Positions 39,053 through 39,053 of a stretch of DNA of 39,053 nt are shown here, piece after piece. The translations under genes were made by a program, and so were the position numbers. Position 1 is the first letter of the stretch. The number at the start of each line of letters is the position of its first letter. The stretch is from Bifidobacterium breve (lineage in GTDB: Bacteria; Actinomycetota; Acidimicrobiia; Acidimicrobiales; Ilumatobacteraceae): positions 1 to 39,053 of the forward strand of contig CAMAWR010000016.1 of NCBI GenBank assembly GCA_945862045.1, given 5' to 3'. The notes below the pieces were generated by a model that had not been told where the DNA came from, searched no databases, and saw nothing but the letters and a program-made list of their open reading frames with translations.

Positions 39053-39053
39053 G

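Overview
The window looks like chromosomal DNA from a compact, moderately high-GC actinobacterium, most likely a freshwater or marine member of Acidimicrobiia (Ilumatobacter-like). The evidence is a WhiB-family regulator, an F420-pathway guanylyltransferase (CofC/FbiD type), a PIN-PhoH protein, two HU-type proteins (one with an actinobacterial Lys/Ala tail), two acyl-CoA dehydrogenases and a P450/ferredoxin pair. This placement is inferred from gene content and was not tested by phylogeny. There is no sign of phage, insertion sequences, CRISPR or plasmid functions. Genes are tightly packed on both strands, with many ATGA/GTGA start-stop couplings and several convergent pairs whose stop codons overlap.

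Layout. 1-4.7 kb: end of a short-chain dehydrogenase, a secreted Rieske protein, a secreted SGNH protein, glpX (fructose-1,6-bisphosphatase II), a small protein with an internal duplication, a protein with a C-terminal J-domain, and a DUF554 membrane protein. 4.7-8.2 kb: the most unusual stretch. An NrtR-like Nudix/winged-helix regulator, whose DNA-binding domain seems to be split by an insert carrying a PD-(D/E)XK-like motif, is transcribed away from a coupled sigma-factor/AAA+ ATPase pair. A perfect palindrome lies between them. 8.2-13.2 kb: a small conserved protein, exonuclease III, a thioesterase, whiB with a repeat-rich upstream region, PIN-PhoH, an HU gene followed by a separate 26-residue Lys-rich ORF, and a strong terminator. 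13.2-22.4 kb: cofC/fbiD, gpsA, an unknown protein, rnhB, an acyl-CoA dehydrogenase, an Nfu_N-like protein, a DUF2237 protein, a VIT1-type metal transporter, gltX, a YdcF-like protein, tRNA-Gln and tRNA-Glu. 22.4-27 kb (minus strand): a class V aminotransferase, a tailed HU, and an amidase-ferredoxin-P450 operon. 27-39 kb: an MFS exporter with a coupled SGNH lipoprotein, an HNH nuclease, class I fumarase with a coupled thioredoxin-fold protein, an IF2B-like protein, a CitE/malyl-CoA-lyase-type enzyme, a HAD hydrolase, an acyl-CoA dehydrogenase with a long N-terminal extension, a YbhN-like membrane protein, a MaoC hydratase, MutY, and the C-terminal part of an alpha/beta hydrolase.

How the genes fit together. 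Most of the window is housekeeping: central carbon metabolism (glpX, fumarase, gpsA), acyl-CoA metabolism (two dehydrogenases, MaoC, CitE-type lyase, thioesterase), DNA repair and RNA removal (xthA, mutY, rnhB), and Glu/Gln decoding (gltX with its two tRNAs). The best candidates for undescribed biology are the NrtR-like/sigma/AAA+ locus at 4.7-8.2 kb, the separately encoded Lys-rich peptide downstream of HU, and the structured region upstream of whiB.
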